A stretch of 64,000 nt of DNA from Marinomonas sp. THO17 (GTDB lineage: Bacteria > Pseudomonadota > Gammaproteobacteria > Pseudomonadales > Marinomonadaceae), in the NCBI RefSeq assembly GCF_040436405.1, contig NZ_AP031575.1, positions 872,501 through 936,500 of the forward strand, read 5' to 3'. The translations under genes were made by a program, and so were the position numbers. Below the pieces are notes generated by a model. It was not told where the DNA came from and made no database searches. It was given only the letters and a program-made list of their open reading frames with translations. Within the stretch, counting starts at the first letter, position 1, and each line of letters opens with the position of its first letter. Positions 10,097-19,130 of the stretch are shown here, piece by piece.

Positions 10097-11523
10097 AATC
10101 CAATACACCTGAACTCAGCGCCACCTTTAAGCGCAATAGCATAATACTAATCGGCTTATGCATCGGCCTAAGACTGCTTTCTTTGGGTCTATACCCTCTA
10201 ATGGACACCACCGAAGCACGCTATGGGGAAATGGCTCGCATCATGTTTGAAACCTCAAACTGGATTACTCCCATGTTTGACTATCAAGTACCCTTTTGGG
10301 GCAAACCTCCCATGTTTACTTGGCTAAGCAGCCTTGGTTTCAGCCTATTTGGAATCAATGAGTTTGCCGCACGCTTGCCACATTTATTAGTAGGCATGGG
10401 CATTTTATGCTTAGTCTATCGCTTTGCTTCTAGCCTCTATCGTGGTTCGCAAATGGGTTGGTTTGCTGCCAGCATATTAGCTTCAACCAGCGCCTTTATT
10501 ATTCTCAGTGGCGCTGTAATGACAGACACAGCATTGACCTTTTCCGTCTGTCTGACCATGGTCAGTTTTTGGCAAGCCTGGCATAACAAAGGCAAGCTAT
10601 GGGGGTATTTATTCTTCATCGGGTTGGCTTTGGGCATGCTGTCCAAAGGACCTTTGGCTGTGGTCTTAGTAGGCATATCCTTAACCTTATGGTTAATTCC
10701 AGACCGTCGATGGCAACACCTATGGTCAAGTTTACCTTGGGGATACGGTAGTTTGCTGTTTCTGATCATTGCCATTCCTTGGTACCTAATGGCCGAATAC
10801 CGTACGCCGGGGTTTTTGGACTATTTTATCGTCGGCGAACACATAAAGCGTTTTATCGTCAGTGGTTGGCAAGGTGATCTGTATGGTTCAGCCCACGAAA
10901 GAACCCGAGGCACCATTTGGTTGTACGCTGTGATTGCCATGCTGCCTTGGAGTCCATTGATCCTTTGGCAATGGTTGCGCAATTTAAAAGACAATCGTGA
11001 CGCGCAAAGCAGTGAAAATGGACTGGGCAGTTACCTAGTCTGGTGGATGCTGGCCCCCATGTTGTTATTCAGCTTTTCCGGCAACATTCTGGCCAGTTAC
11101 GTCATGCCAGCTTTACCAGCTATGGCCTTGCTGCTCGTCCATTTACATCAGCAAAGAAGACTACCAAATGGGTACTATAAAATCGGCTATATCACGCCCT
11201 TGCTCTTGGTTCTTTTAGTCAGTGCTCTGCATTTTAATTGGCTACCAGTAAGATCAGAGAAAGCGTTACTAAAGCAATGGCAACAACAACCAGAAGCCAA
11301 TATGAGTGACTTATATTACTTACATAAACGCCCGTTTTCTGGTCAATACTATTCAAGGGGTAAAGCTAAAAAGGTGTCTACAGACACAGCCGACTGGCTA
11401 CCTGCGCAAACAAACAGCTTCTTCATTGTACAGGGCATACAAGACTCAACTCAGTATGAAGCATGGCAATGTGACAAAAGAGCGCAATCCAGCAAAGAAG
11501 CTTTATTCTATTGTGCTCAATAG
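10093..11523 (+). CDS. ArnT-like GT39-family glycosyltransferase
   Basis: A 476-aa membrane protein with ~11 hydrophobic segments and the N-terminal periplasmic loop motif TTEARYGEMARIM (acidic pair, ~39-51) followed by WGKPPMFTWL, as in ArnT and related PMT-family transferases using polyprenyl-phosphate sugars. ArnT adds aminoarabinose to lipid A, but no arnA/B/D/E/F genes are seen, so another sugar is likely. Shorter than E. coli ArnT (~550 aa), with a reduced C-terminal periplasmic domain. Partner of the upstream GT2 enzyme and possibly of GtrA at 5.5 kb. Confidence 0.85.
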   Translation: MKSNTPELSATFKRNSIILIGLCIGLRLLSLGLYPLMDTTEARYGEMARIMFETSNWITPMFDYQVPFWGKPPMFTWLSSLGFSLFGINEFAARLPHLLVGMGILCLVYRFASSLYRGSQMGWFAASILASTSAFIILSGAVMTDTALTFSVCLTMVSFWQAWHNKGKLWGYLFFIGLALGMLSKGPLAVVLVGISLTLWLIPDRRWQHLWSSLPWGYGSLLFLIIAIPWYLMAEYRTPGFLDYFIVGEHIKRFIVSGWQGDLYGSAHERTRGTIWLYAVIAMLPWSPLILWQWLRNLKDNRDAQSSENGLGSYLVWWMLAPMLLFSFSGNILASYVMPALPAMALLLVHLHQQRRLPNGYYKIGYITPLLLVLLVSALHFNWLPVRSEKALLKQWQQQPEANMSDLYYLHKRPFSGQYYSRGKAKKVSTDTADWLPAQTNSFFIVQGIQDSTQYEAWQCDKRAQSSKEALFYCAQ

Positions 11524-11558
11524 GACATTAAACGAGTTTTGCGCTTTAAATGGCAATA

Positions 11559-11597
11559 AAAAAACGCGCTGTTGTTATACCAATCAGCGCGTTTTTT
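11559..11597. terminator. Bidirectional terminator between convergent genes
   Basis: Arms AAAAAACGCGCTG (11559-11571) and CAGCGCGTTTTTT (11585-11597) give a 13-bp perfect stem with A and T runs on opposite sides, so it can end both the ArnT-like and the gbdR-like transcripts. Confidence 0.9.
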
Positions 11598-11613
11598 ATG
11601 TGTAAAATACAGC

Positions 11614-12735
11614 TTACATAGAGACCGAACCGTAGCTAGGCTCGGCATGAGAGTGATTAAGTGCCTCTTGTGCATGGGCCATCTTAATCACTGGTTCTTC
11701 ACCGTTAGACTGAGGTAAATCTTGCTTCGCTTGATGGCTCCACGCCATTTTACGTTCGTCACGAGGGGACACACCTATGTGTTTACGATAACAACGACTA
11801 AAATGCGGTGTTGAAATAAAGCCACATGCCATGGAAATTTCTACAATAGACATGTTGGATTGTTTCAACAGTTTACGTGCTCTTTCCAGTCTTAACTTAA
11901 GATAATAACGGGAAGGTGAACAATCTAAGTGGCGATGGAACATACGCTCAATTTGACGACGAGATACATCGACAAAACTCGCTAATTCGTCTAGTTCGAT
12001 AGGCTCTTCCAAGTTATTTTCCATCAGTTCAATCACATCCACCAACTTAGTTGCCCCCGCGCCACCGACATTAAACTGACGCATTGGCATACGTTGTTGA
12101 TCCGACTCATGACGAATACGTTCACAGATAAACATATCGGAAATGGCATTTGGCAGACGCGGCCCATGCTGTTTTGCCATCATAGTCAACAACATATCCA
12201 TAGCGGCCGTTCCACCGGATGAAGTAATACGATCGCGATCAAGAGAGAACAAGCGATTATTACACTTCACTTTTGGAAAGGTTTCTTGCAAAGCGGTGAG
12301 ACATTCCCAATGTACACTGCACTGATAACCATCTAACAAGCCTGCATAAGCTAATAGATAAGCCCCAGTACAAATTCCACCGATGGTAGCGCCCTTACGC
12401 GCCTGCTTCACTAACCAAGAGGCCTGCTTTGCAGTATAAGCTCGGGTGATATCAACACCACCCGCAACGATAATGATGTCAAAGTTGGTAATGTCTTGAA
12501 TTGACATGTCTGGCGTCAGACTCAAACCATCACTGGCCGTGACAGATTCACCATCTTCAGAGATCAAACTCCAACTGTATAAAGGTTCAGCGGACAACTG
12601 ATTGGCCATGCGTAATGGTTCAATCGAAGAAGCCAAAGCGATCATAGTAAAATGATCCAGCAACAAGAAACCCACTTTCGTCGTTTTTCTTGCTTCAAAT
12701 GGGACTACCGAATCTGAATTTGTTGCCATCACCAT
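11614..12735 (-). CDS. gbdR: GlxA-type AraC-family regulator, GbdR-like (glycine betaine catabolism)
   Basis: A 373-aa regulator with an N-terminal DJ-1/PfpI-like amidotransferase domain (VGFLLLDHFTMIALASSIEPLRMAN; GGICTGAYLLAYAGLL with the Cys-containing elbow ~125) and a C-terminal AraC double HTH (~280-375; ISRRQIERMFHRHL-like and CGFISTPHFSRCYRKHIGVSPR). Start placed at 12735, preceded by GAGGGC; an open frame extends 55 codons further but is not family-like. GbdR/CdhR/SouR proteins are of this type and activate gbcA/gbcB in pseudomonads; those genes lie next door, which supports the name. Confidence 0.82.
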   Translation of the reverse strand: MVMATNSDSVVPFEARKTTKVGFLLLDHFTMIALASSIEPLRMANQLSAEPLYSWSLISEDGESVTASDGLSLTPDMSIQDITNFDIIIVAGGVDITRAYTAKQASWLVKQARKGATIGGICTGAYLLAYAGLLDGYQCSVHWECLTALQETFPKVKCNNRLFSLDRDRITSSGGTAAMDMLLTMMAKQHGPRLPNAISDMFICERIRHESDQQRMPMRQFNVGGAGATKLVDVIELMENNLEEPIELDELASFVDVSRRQIERMFHRHLDCSPSRYYLKLRLERARKLLKQSNMSIVEISMACGFISTPHFSRCYRKHIGVSPRDERKMAWSHQAKQDLPQSNGEEPVIKMAHAQEALNHSHAEPSYGSVSM

Positions 12736-13038
12736 ATTAATGCCCTCGTTTATGTATGCACTTTCTCCACACTTGATCCATGTACAGCAAAATACAGACC
12801 ATGTTTGAAGAGGTGCTGTTATTTTTATTAAGAAAACACACCAACACACACTAACGCCTTGAAATCTAAAAAGCTTCCGAGCAATAAAAACGACACGCAC
12901 ATTTTTTCTTCATGCTCAGGACACATCAAGGCATTCGCTTTGCACTAATATAGACCTGTTTTGCTCTTTTATTGAACGCTTATTTAATAAAAACTCAAAA
13001 TAAAATACAGCGTCCAAAAAACTTGCTCTGTTTCTCCC
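12736..13038. other. 303-bp gap between gbdR and gbcB
   Basis: No gene seen. AT-rich; holds the promoter region of the gbdR-like gene (minus strand). No convincing hairpin with T run after gbcB was found. Confidence 0.5.
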
Positions 13039-14160
13039 CTAATATTCAATTACGACATCAGACTTGGCCACTGTACAACAAGACAATACATAACCCGCTT
13101 CCACGTCCTCATCTGTGATGCCACCATTATGATCCATCTGAGTTTCCCCCGATTTAATCATCACTTTACAAGTACCACAAATGCCCATACCACAAGCTTT
13201 TGGAATCATTAGGTCCAACTTAGCAGCTGCATTATGCAAGGTTTCTCCAGCCGCAATTTGAACACTCTTGCCGCTTTCTTCAAATTCCACCCGAAGTAGA
13301 TCTTCCTGACTAACTGCATCTGCTTCAGCCTGTGCTACCTCCGCCAATTCTATGGCATCTTCTACCACGCTAACTGGCGTCGAACCGAACGATTCTTCAT
13401 GGTAGTGGGACATGTCAAAGCCCCTATCTTTTAAAAGCTTTTTCACTGCTCTCATATAGGGTTCTGGGCCACAGCAAAAGATTTCGCGCTCCATGAAATC
13501 GGGAGAAATCATGTCCAGCTTGGCTTCATCTAGATAACCGCGATATCCTTGCCAAGGCAAACCGTTTTCCATACGCTCGACAATCAAGTACAAACCAAAA
13601 TTGTCTAAGCGCGCCGCCATATGATCCAATTCACGAGAATAAATCACATCACGAGGAGAACGCGCGCTGTGAATGAAAGTCATGTCCACTTCCGCATTGG
13701 TATCAAACCACCAACGCGCCATAGACATGAGCGGCGTAATGCCCACCCCACCAGATAACAACAGCACTTTTTCGGCAGGAAAATCGATGCAGTTGAATTG
13801 ACCTACCGGGCCATGTACTGCCAGCTCCGTCCCCACTTTCATGTTTTCATGCAACCAATTGGACACCTCACCACCCGGCACTTTTTTCACCGTAATAGAG
13901 AAGCTATAAGGGACAGAAGGCGAACTCGAAATGGTATAAGAACGCATGACTTGCTTATTATCAATGTCCAACTCCAAGGTAACAAACTGCCCTGGTTTGA
14001 AGAAAAACATGACAGGCTGTTGCGCCATAAAACAAAAGGTTTTCACATCCCATGTTTCATGTATCACTTTCACACAACGTACATTGTGACGACCATTAAC
14101 CCAGGTTTGCGTATTGACTGGTGCCAGGTAGTCAGCTGACGCATTGTTCAAATCTGTCAT
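13039..14160 (-). CDS. gbcB: Glycine betaine monooxygenase reductase GbcB
   Basis: A 373-aa electron-transfer flavoprotein: FAD-binding segment with MRSYTISSSPS (~80), NAD(P)-binding GGVGITPLMSMARWW (~130), FCCGPEPYMRAVK, and a C-terminal plant-type 2Fe-2S domain CGMGICGTCKV...LSCCTVA (C-x4-C-x2-C...C, ~328-365). This domain order is that of GbcB. It passes electrons from NADH to the Rieske oxygenase GbcA encoded divergently. Start at 14160 chosen for GAAGGA upstream; an in-frame ATG lies 5 codons earlier. Confidence 0.9.
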   Translation of the reverse strand: MTDLNNASADYLAPVNTQTWVNGRHNVRCVKVIHETWDVKTFCFMAQQPVMFFFKPGQFVTLELDIDNKQVMRSYTISSSPSVPYSFSITVKKVPGGEVSNWLHENMKVGTELAVHGPVGQFNCIDFPAEKVLLLSGGVGITPLMSMARWWFDTNAEVDMTFIHSARSPRDVIYSRELDHMAARLDNFGLYLIVERMENGLPWQGYRGYLDEAKLDMISPDFMEREIFCCGPEPYMRAVKKLLKDRGFDMSHYHEESFGSTPVSVVEDAIELAEVAQAEADAVSQEDLLRVEFEESGKSVQIAAGETLHNAAAKLDLMIPKACGMGICGTCKVMIKSGETQMDHNGGITDEDVEAGYVLSCCTVAKSDVVIEY

Positions 14161-14225
14161 AGCAGTTTCCTTCAAAATAGATGTTCATCAGATCATTTCG
14201 AGCCATTTTGGTGGCTATGTACAAT

Positions 14226-14304
14226 GTCGATTTAACCCTCAGCGACAATAACTTGCTCAACACAACCAAGAGTAAGCCAGCTCTGCCCTAGCACGTCGAT
14301 TTAA
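14226..14304. promoter_or_regulatory. gbcA-gbcB divergent regulatory region with repeated GTCGATTTAA
   Basis: The 250-bp region between divergent gbcB and gbcA contains an exact 10-bp direct repeat GTCGATTTAA at 14226-14235 and 14295-14304 (69 bp apart). Candidate recognition element for the neighbouring GbdR-like activator; I have not matched it to a known GbdR consensus. Confidence 0.3.
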
Positions 14305-14410
14305 ATGCCATCTCGTGTCGGAATTAGGCATTTTCATATCCCTTAATTAAGACAATATGGCGACGTTAACGACATCCCTATCAATCTTTTTGTCAGTAAG
14401 GGCCAGAAAG

Positions 14411-15682
14411 ATGAATCAACATGATTTACTTAATATTCGTCACGCCAATTTAGCCGATGCCAAATCCGCTATGAGCGATCTACTAGCATCTCGTCCTAGT
14501 CATTACTCCCTAGAGGCGCAGCTTTATAATGATCCACATATGTTTCGCATTGATATGGAAGAAATCTTTCAAAAAGAATGGCTGTTTGTCGGTATGACCA
14601 GCGAGATTCCTAAAAAAGGCGACTATTTCACTGTTGAAATCGGCCAAAATCCGGTGCTCATCGTGCGAGATGCTCAAGGCAATGTAAATGCTTTTCACAA
14701 TACCTGCCGCCATCGTGGCTCCGTTATTTGTACAGAGCATAGGGGCAAGGTGGCGAATTTGGTTTGCCCTTACCATCAGTGGACTTACGATTTAAAAGGC
14801 AACTTACTGTTTGCTGGCACTGAAATGAATAAAGACTTCCAGCTAAAAGAACATGGCCTAAAATCCGCCCATTGCAAAACCGCTGGTGGCTTCATTTTTA
14901 TCTGTCTCGCGGAACAAGCGCCAGACGATGGATTTGAAGACTATCTTGCGACACTGGAAAGCTACATGGAACCCTACGATGTTGAAAACACTAAGCTGGC
15001 TGTAGAGTCCACCATGTATGAAAAGGCGAATTGGAAATTAGTGCTTGAAAATAATCGCGAATGCTATCACTGTTCTGCCAGCCATCCTGAGCTATTGAAC
15101 ACCCTATTGGAATGGGACGACACAGAAGACCCAAGAGCTTCGCAAGAGTTTCTCGATCATTATGCTGAACAATCCGCTCAATGGGACGCGGAAGGCATTC
15201 CTCATAAACACCAAAGTTTTGGTGAAGTACAACGTAATCGCATTGTGCGCATGCCTCTCAAAAAAGGCACCCAAGTCATGACCATAGACGGTTCTGCTGC
15301 CTCTAATAAGCTGTTAGGTCGCATCAAAAATCGTTCACTGGGCTCAATGCGCATTCTGCACTTGCCAAATTCATGGAACCATATGCAGTCGGATCATTTC
15401 ATTGTCTTTAGAGTACTGCCTATCTCCGCGCAAGAAACCTTGGTCACCACCAAATGGTTTGTTCATAAAGACGCAGTAGAAGGGGTAGATTATGACCCTG
15501 AGAACCTTCGTAAAGTGTGGGATGCAACCAACGAACAAGACAAGGTACTTGGCGAACGCAATCAAATGGGCATTAACTCTATTGGCTACCAACCTGGCCC
15601 TTATTCAGAGACCTATGAGTTTGGCGTTATTAACTTTCTTAACTGGTACGCCCACACCATGCAGAAAAACCTTTCTGCTTAA
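14411..15682 (+). CDS. gbcA: Glycine betaine monooxygenase, Rieske oxygenase subunit GbcA
   Basis: A 423-aa Rieske non-haem iron oxygenase. Rieske ligands: CRH (~98-100) and CPYH (~119-122). Catalytic iron site: ENNRECYHCSASHPELL (two His ~220-225). N-terminal WLFVGMTSEIPKKGDYFTVEIG is typical of quaternary-amine demethylases. With GbcB it N-demethylates glycine betaine to dimethylglycine and formaldehyde. Start at 14411 (MNQHDLL); an upstream ATG at 14357 adds 18 weakly conserved residues. The later enzymes (dimethylglycine and sarcosine dehydrogenases) are not in the window. Stachydrine or carnitine oxygenases are less likely alternatives. Confidence 0.85.
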   Translation: MNQHDLLNIRHANLADAKSAMSDLLASRPSHYSLEAQLYNDPHMFRIDMEEIFQKEWLFVGMTSEIPKKGDYFTVEIGQNPVLIVRDAQGNVNAFHNTCRHRGSVICTEHRGKVANLVCPYHQWTYDLKGNLLFAGTEMNKDFQLKEHGLKSAHCKTAGGFIFICLAEQAPDDGFEDYLATLESYMEPYDVENTKLAVESTMYEKANWKLVLENNRECYHCSASHPELLNTLLEWDDTEDPRASQEFLDHYAEQSAQWDAEGIPHKHQSFGEVQRNRIVRMPLKKGTQVMTIDGSAASNKLLGRIKNRSLGSMRILHLPNSWNHMQSDHFIVFRVLPISAQETLVTTKWFVHKDAVEGVDYDPENLRKVWDATNEQDKVLGERNQMGINSIGYQPGPYSETYEFGVINFLNWYAHTMQKNLSA

Positions 15683-15698
15683 CCTCTTTTCATTGATC

Positions 15699-15758
15699 GC
15701 CCTATGCTATAGCCATAGGGCGTCAAAATCCGATTAAGCCCGCTTAGTCGGATTTTTT
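15699..15758 (+). terminator. Double hairpin terminator after gbcA
   Basis: First hairpin CGCCCTATG...CATAGGGCG (15699-15722). Second is a true terminator: AAAATCCGA...TCGGATTTTTT with inner TAAGC/GCTTA (15725-15758) and six T. Confidence 0.85.
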
Positions 15759-15896
15759 ATACCTATGACACGACCTACTCATAAACCAAGCAAACCTCTC
15801 CACAAGATCCCTTTTTAGTTACTTTAAATAGGTAAATTACACACAATGTCACCAAAAAAGCACTCTATAGAAATTTGACTAAACTCTTATAAGGTT

Positions 15897-15954
15897 CTAA
15901 ATTAGAGACATTAGAATGAAAAACACTGCTTATGTAACTAATTTAGGACATTAA
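15897..15954 (+). promoter_or_regulatory. Repeated operator candidate upstream of hipB
   Basis: A near-repeat: CTAAATTAGAGACATTAG at 15897-15914 and CTAATTTAGGACATTA at 15938-15954, starts 41 bp apart (about four helical turns). The first copy is embedded in a dyad TTCTAA (15895-15900) / TTAGAA (15911-15916). The second overlaps the start region of hipB. HipB proteins bind several operators to repress their own operon, so these are candidate autoregulatory sites. Confidence 0.5.
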
Positions 15955-15956
15955 AG

Positions 15957-16280
15957 ATGAAACACTTAACCGCATCCGCATTAGCAGAAGAAATAGGCGA
16001 GAGACTAAAACAAGCACGCTTAAATCGAGATCTTACGCAATTAGAAGTCGCTAAACTGGCTGGAGTGGCACGCAAAACCGTTCTAAACGCTGAAAAAGGC
16101 AAGGTACAACTGGATATTATGATGGCCATTATGATGGCCTTAGACCTGACTGAACAAATTGATCTATTTCTTCCAAAACAAGAAATTTCACCACTACAAT
16201 TGGCCAAACTACAAGGTAAAAAACGACAAAGAGCATCAGGACAAGCGAGTAACAAACAGACTGGAGTAAGCGAATGGTAA
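15957..16280 (+). CDS. HipB-like XRE-family antitoxin/repressor
   Basis: A 107-aa protein with a Cro/C1-type HTH at ~13-65 (IGERLKQARLNRDLTQLEVAKLAGVARKTVLNAEKGK) followed by a basic, Gln/Ser-rich tail (~80-107). It overlaps the HipA-like gene by 7 bp, the usual antitoxin-first order. It would bind and neutralise the kinase and repress the operon through the repeats just upstream. Confidence 0.85.
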   Translation: MKHLTASALAEEIGERLKQARLNRDLTQLEVAKLAGVARKTVLNAEKGKVQLDIMMAIMMALDLTEQIDLFLPKQEISPLQLAKLQGKKRQRASGQASNKQTGVSEW

Positions 16281-17590
16281 TGGAAGTCATCAAGGTAACC
16301 TACCAAGATCATGACGTTGGTGCAGTAAGCTTTGACACAGACAAAGGCATAGGTGCATTTGAATATGAACCCAGTTTCATCAAAAAGGGCATAGAGTTAT
16401 CCCCGATCAAAATGCCATTGTCCACACGCATATACCGCTTTCCTGAACTGGATTTCAATACCTTTAAAGGCCTACCCGGTTTAATTGCTGACTCTTTACC
16501 TGACGATTTTGGTAATGCGGTTCTGAATGCTTGGGTCGCAGGACAAGGCCGTTCACCAAATGACATTACCCCATTGCAAAGACTACAATATACTGGAAAG
16601 CGAGGCATGGGCGCATTAGAGTTTGCGCCAGCCACAAAACTACGCAGCCTCAATGCCTCTCAACAAGTAGAAATCCAATCCCTTGTATCCATAGCACAAG
16701 ACATACTCGACTCAAGACATCATTTTGCCGTTGCACTCAAACCAAATGAACAAGAAGATCGAGAGGCCATGATGTCATTATTATCAGTAGGCATGAGCGC
16801 CGGTGGAGCAAGACCCAAAGCCGTATTAGCCTTTAATAAAGATTTCAGCCAAGTAAGATCAGGTCAAACTAGCGTGCCAAAAGACTTCACTCATTATTTA
16901 ATGAAGTTTGATGGTGTTAGTGAACATAACCAAAACCAAGAAACCTTTGGCGACCCTCTCGGTTATGGCGCCATGGAATTTGTCTATTATTTAATGGCAA
17001 AAAAATGTGGTATCGAAATCATGCCGAGCCGATTATTAAATGAAGGCAATCGACGACATTTTATCACTCAGCGATTTGACCGAATCAAAAACCAAAAAGT
17101 TCACGTACAAACCCTAAATGGTTTGGCTCATATTGATTATAAAAAACCCGGAAGCTGCTCATACGCAGAAGTGTTTGCAGTCGCAAGACAAATGCAATTA
17201 TCAGCCCTCGATGCGGAGCAACTTATTAAACGTATGACATTCAATATCATTGCCCGTAACCATGACGATCACGCTAAGAATTTTGCTTTCATACTGCATA
17301 ATGATACTTGGTCTCTCGCGCCCGCTTATGATTTAGCCTACAGCTACAAGCCCGGCAGCAAATGGGTCAATAGCCATTGGATGAGCTTAAACGGCAAACG
17401 AGATGATTTCACACGGGATGACTTCTATAGCCTCGAAAAGCTCAGCCCAATGTTTAGTAGACGCAAGTTAGACGACATCATTGACAAAACCATTGAACAG
17501 GTTTCCCATTGGCCCAAGCTCGCAAAAGAATGGGATGTGCCCAATACATTAATAGACGAGATCAAGGCCAATCTGAGACTAACCCTATAG
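16274..17590 (+). CDS. HipA-like serine/threonine kinase toxin
   Basis: A 438-aa HipA-family kinase with the N-terminal subdomain (SFDTDKGIGAFEYEPSF), HipA_N-like part (LPGLIADSLPDDFGNAVLNAW) and the kinase core: GMSAGGARPKA (~172-182, flexible ATP-loop with autophosphorylation-type Ser), FTHYLMKFDG (Lys), catalytic NIIARNHDDHAKNFAF (~326), WSLAPAYDLAYS (Mg-binding Asp). All catalytic residues appear intact. E. coli HipA phosphorylates glutamyl-tRNA synthetase; other homologues hit other targets, so the target here is unknown. Start may be the internal Met3. Confidence 0.88.
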   Translation: MVMEVIKVTYQDHDVGAVSFDTDKGIGAFEYEPSFIKKGIELSPIKMPLSTRIYRFPELDFNTFKGLPGLIADSLPDDFGNAVLNAWVAGQGRSPNDITPLQRLQYTGKRGMGALEFAPATKLRSLNASQQVEIQSLVSIAQDILDSRHHFAVALKPNEQEDREAMMSLLSVGMSAGGARPKAVLAFNKDFSQVRSGQTSVPKDFTHYLMKFDGVSEHNQNQETFGDPLGYGAMEFVYYLMAKKCGIEIMPSRLLNEGNRRHFITQRFDRIKNQKVHVQTLNGLAHIDYKKPGSCSYAEVFAVARQMQLSALDAEQLIKRMTFNIIARNHDDHAKNFAFILHNDTWSLAPAYDLAYSYKPGSKWVNSHWMSLNGKRDDFTRDDFYSLEKLSPMFSRRKLDDIIDKTIEQVSHWPKLAKEWDVPNTLIDEIKANLRLTL

Positions 17591-17631
17591 CTAATGAGCT
17601 GTATGTCCGTAAAGGAAGACAAGGTTATTGT

Positions 17632-18969
17632 TTACAAAATGCGTTTCAACAAACGATCCGCCCGTACCCGAAACACACGCTTAAGTAACTTTTGAATAGC
17701 TTTAGGGTATTCTCTACGTGTATCCAATTGCAAATAATTGGTCACCGTTTTGGTATGTTCAAAAATACTTTCTAACTCAGCTTGAAACTTACCTTCCAAC
17801 AATTGATGATTGTCTTGAATCAGCAAGCCATTCTCCAAGTCCAACGCCCAAGCCCTTGGATTGACATTATTCCCTGTCAGCAAAGCACGCTTACGATCAG
17901 CCCATAAGCCTTTTAAATGAAAACTGTTGGCATCGTGTCGCCACAAATGAATAGCAAGCTGACCGCTAGACAAATATTTACGATTGGAACGGGCAAACTT
18001 GCGTAGGTTAATTTCGTATAAATAAGGCAAACCACCTATGGGTTTAAAAGGCTGCTCAGGTGGAATATAAAAATCATTGGCTACTTTGTCACCAACGATA
18101 ATATGAGTTTCTACCCCTCGCTTTATGGCACGCTTAACTTCCCTTAACACCACTTTCGGCAAATTAAAATAAGGCGTGAAAAGATACAACTCCGTTCGTG
18201 CCTCGGCAATCATTTCCACTATCACTTCATTCAATTGATTGTCTTTTTTACCCACCCCCACCAAAGGGGTTACACCTATGTGCTGCGGATTAATCAACTC
18301 ACTTTCCAATGAGTAAGAGGCTTCAAGCAAAGACGCTCTAAACTGTTTTATCAAAGGCTTTAGTTTTTTCGTTGTAGGCCATTCTCCTTGGGAGAAATCT
18401 TGCACGGCAATGTGGCCTATCATGACTTGCTCAATAAAACCCACCATACTATCAGCGAGCTTTTGGCATTCTAATACATGGTATCTGTCTAATCGGTATT
18501 TATCCTGCTTATGCAAATAGACATTATTGAAACTAGCACCACTGTAAATGACTTTATCGTCAATAATGAAACCTTTTAAATGCAGCACACCAAACACTTC
18601 ACGATGGCGCACTGGCACACCATAAACCGGAATTTGCTCTTTGTACTTTTGCGCAAACTCCTGATACATGGCAGCATTTCCTTCACAGGCTTCTGCGCCA
18701 ATCAATCCCCGTTGTGCACGATGCCAATCGACACAAATCACAATGTCTAAATCTGGACTACGCTGTTTGGCTTCATAGGCCGCCGTTAGTATCTCACGCC
18801 CTCCCTCATCGTTTTCCAAATACAAAGCGACCAAGAAGATTCTCGACTTCGCAGTACGAATCGCCTCAAGTAGAAACTCTCGATACTCACTTGGCGAATG
18901 CAGGATAGTAAAGTTATCTGGATGAGCAGAAAACATGGGTAAGGATACGAACAATGAAGCTTGTGGCAT
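17632..18969 (-). CDS. pssA: CDP-diacylglycerol-serine O-phosphatidyltransferase (PssA, phospholipase D fold)
   Basis: A 445-aa phospholipase-D superfamily protein matching gammaproteobacterial PssA: FLVALYLENDEGG, VDWHRAQRGLIGAEA, first HKD region LHLKGFIIDDKVIYSGAS (His ~131), DKYRLDRYH, and second FHLKGLWADRKRALLTGNN (~348). It makes phosphatidylserine from CDP-diacylglycerol and serine for phosphatidylethanolamine synthesis; this type is peripherally membrane bound, fitting the absence of TM helices and the very basic C-terminus (FRVRADRLLKRIL). Confidence 0.92.
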   Translation of the reverse strand: MPQASLFVSLPMFSAHPDNFTILHSPSEYREFLLEAIRTAKSRIFLVALYLENDEGGREILTAAYEAKQRSPDLDIVICVDWHRAQRGLIGAEACEGNAAMYQEFAQKYKEQIPVYGVPVRHREVFGVLHLKGFIIDDKVIYSGASFNNVYLHKQDKYRLDRYHVLECQKLADSMVGFIEQVMIGHIAVQDFSQGEWPTTKKLKPLIKQFRASLLEASYSLESELINPQHIGVTPLVGVGKKDNQLNEVIVEMIAEARTELYLFTPYFNLPKVVLREVKRAIKRGVETHIIVGDKVANDFYIPPEQPFKPIGGLPYLYEINLRKFARSNRKYLSSGQLAIHLWRHDANSFHLKGLWADRKRALLTGNNVNPRAWALDLENGLLIQDNHQLLEGKFQAELESIFEHTKTVTNYLQLDTRREYPKAIQKLLKRVFRVRADRLLKRIL

Positions 18970-19130
18970 AACTTAAAAAAACGACCTTTAAAAAAACAGA
19001 CAAAATTGTAACAAATCTGCTCACCAATTTCGTTAAAAATATTAAACAACACAAAGTAAAATAATGAGTTAACACTTTTATCTCTAAGCTTCCATGAGCA
19101 GATCCGTTACAAACACAAGACTATTGAAAT

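Noticed and set aside
10093..11523. Assignment as true ArnT (aminoarabinose transferase)
   Set aside because: The protein is shorter than ArnT and no other arn genes are present, so only an ArnT-like GT39 call is justified.
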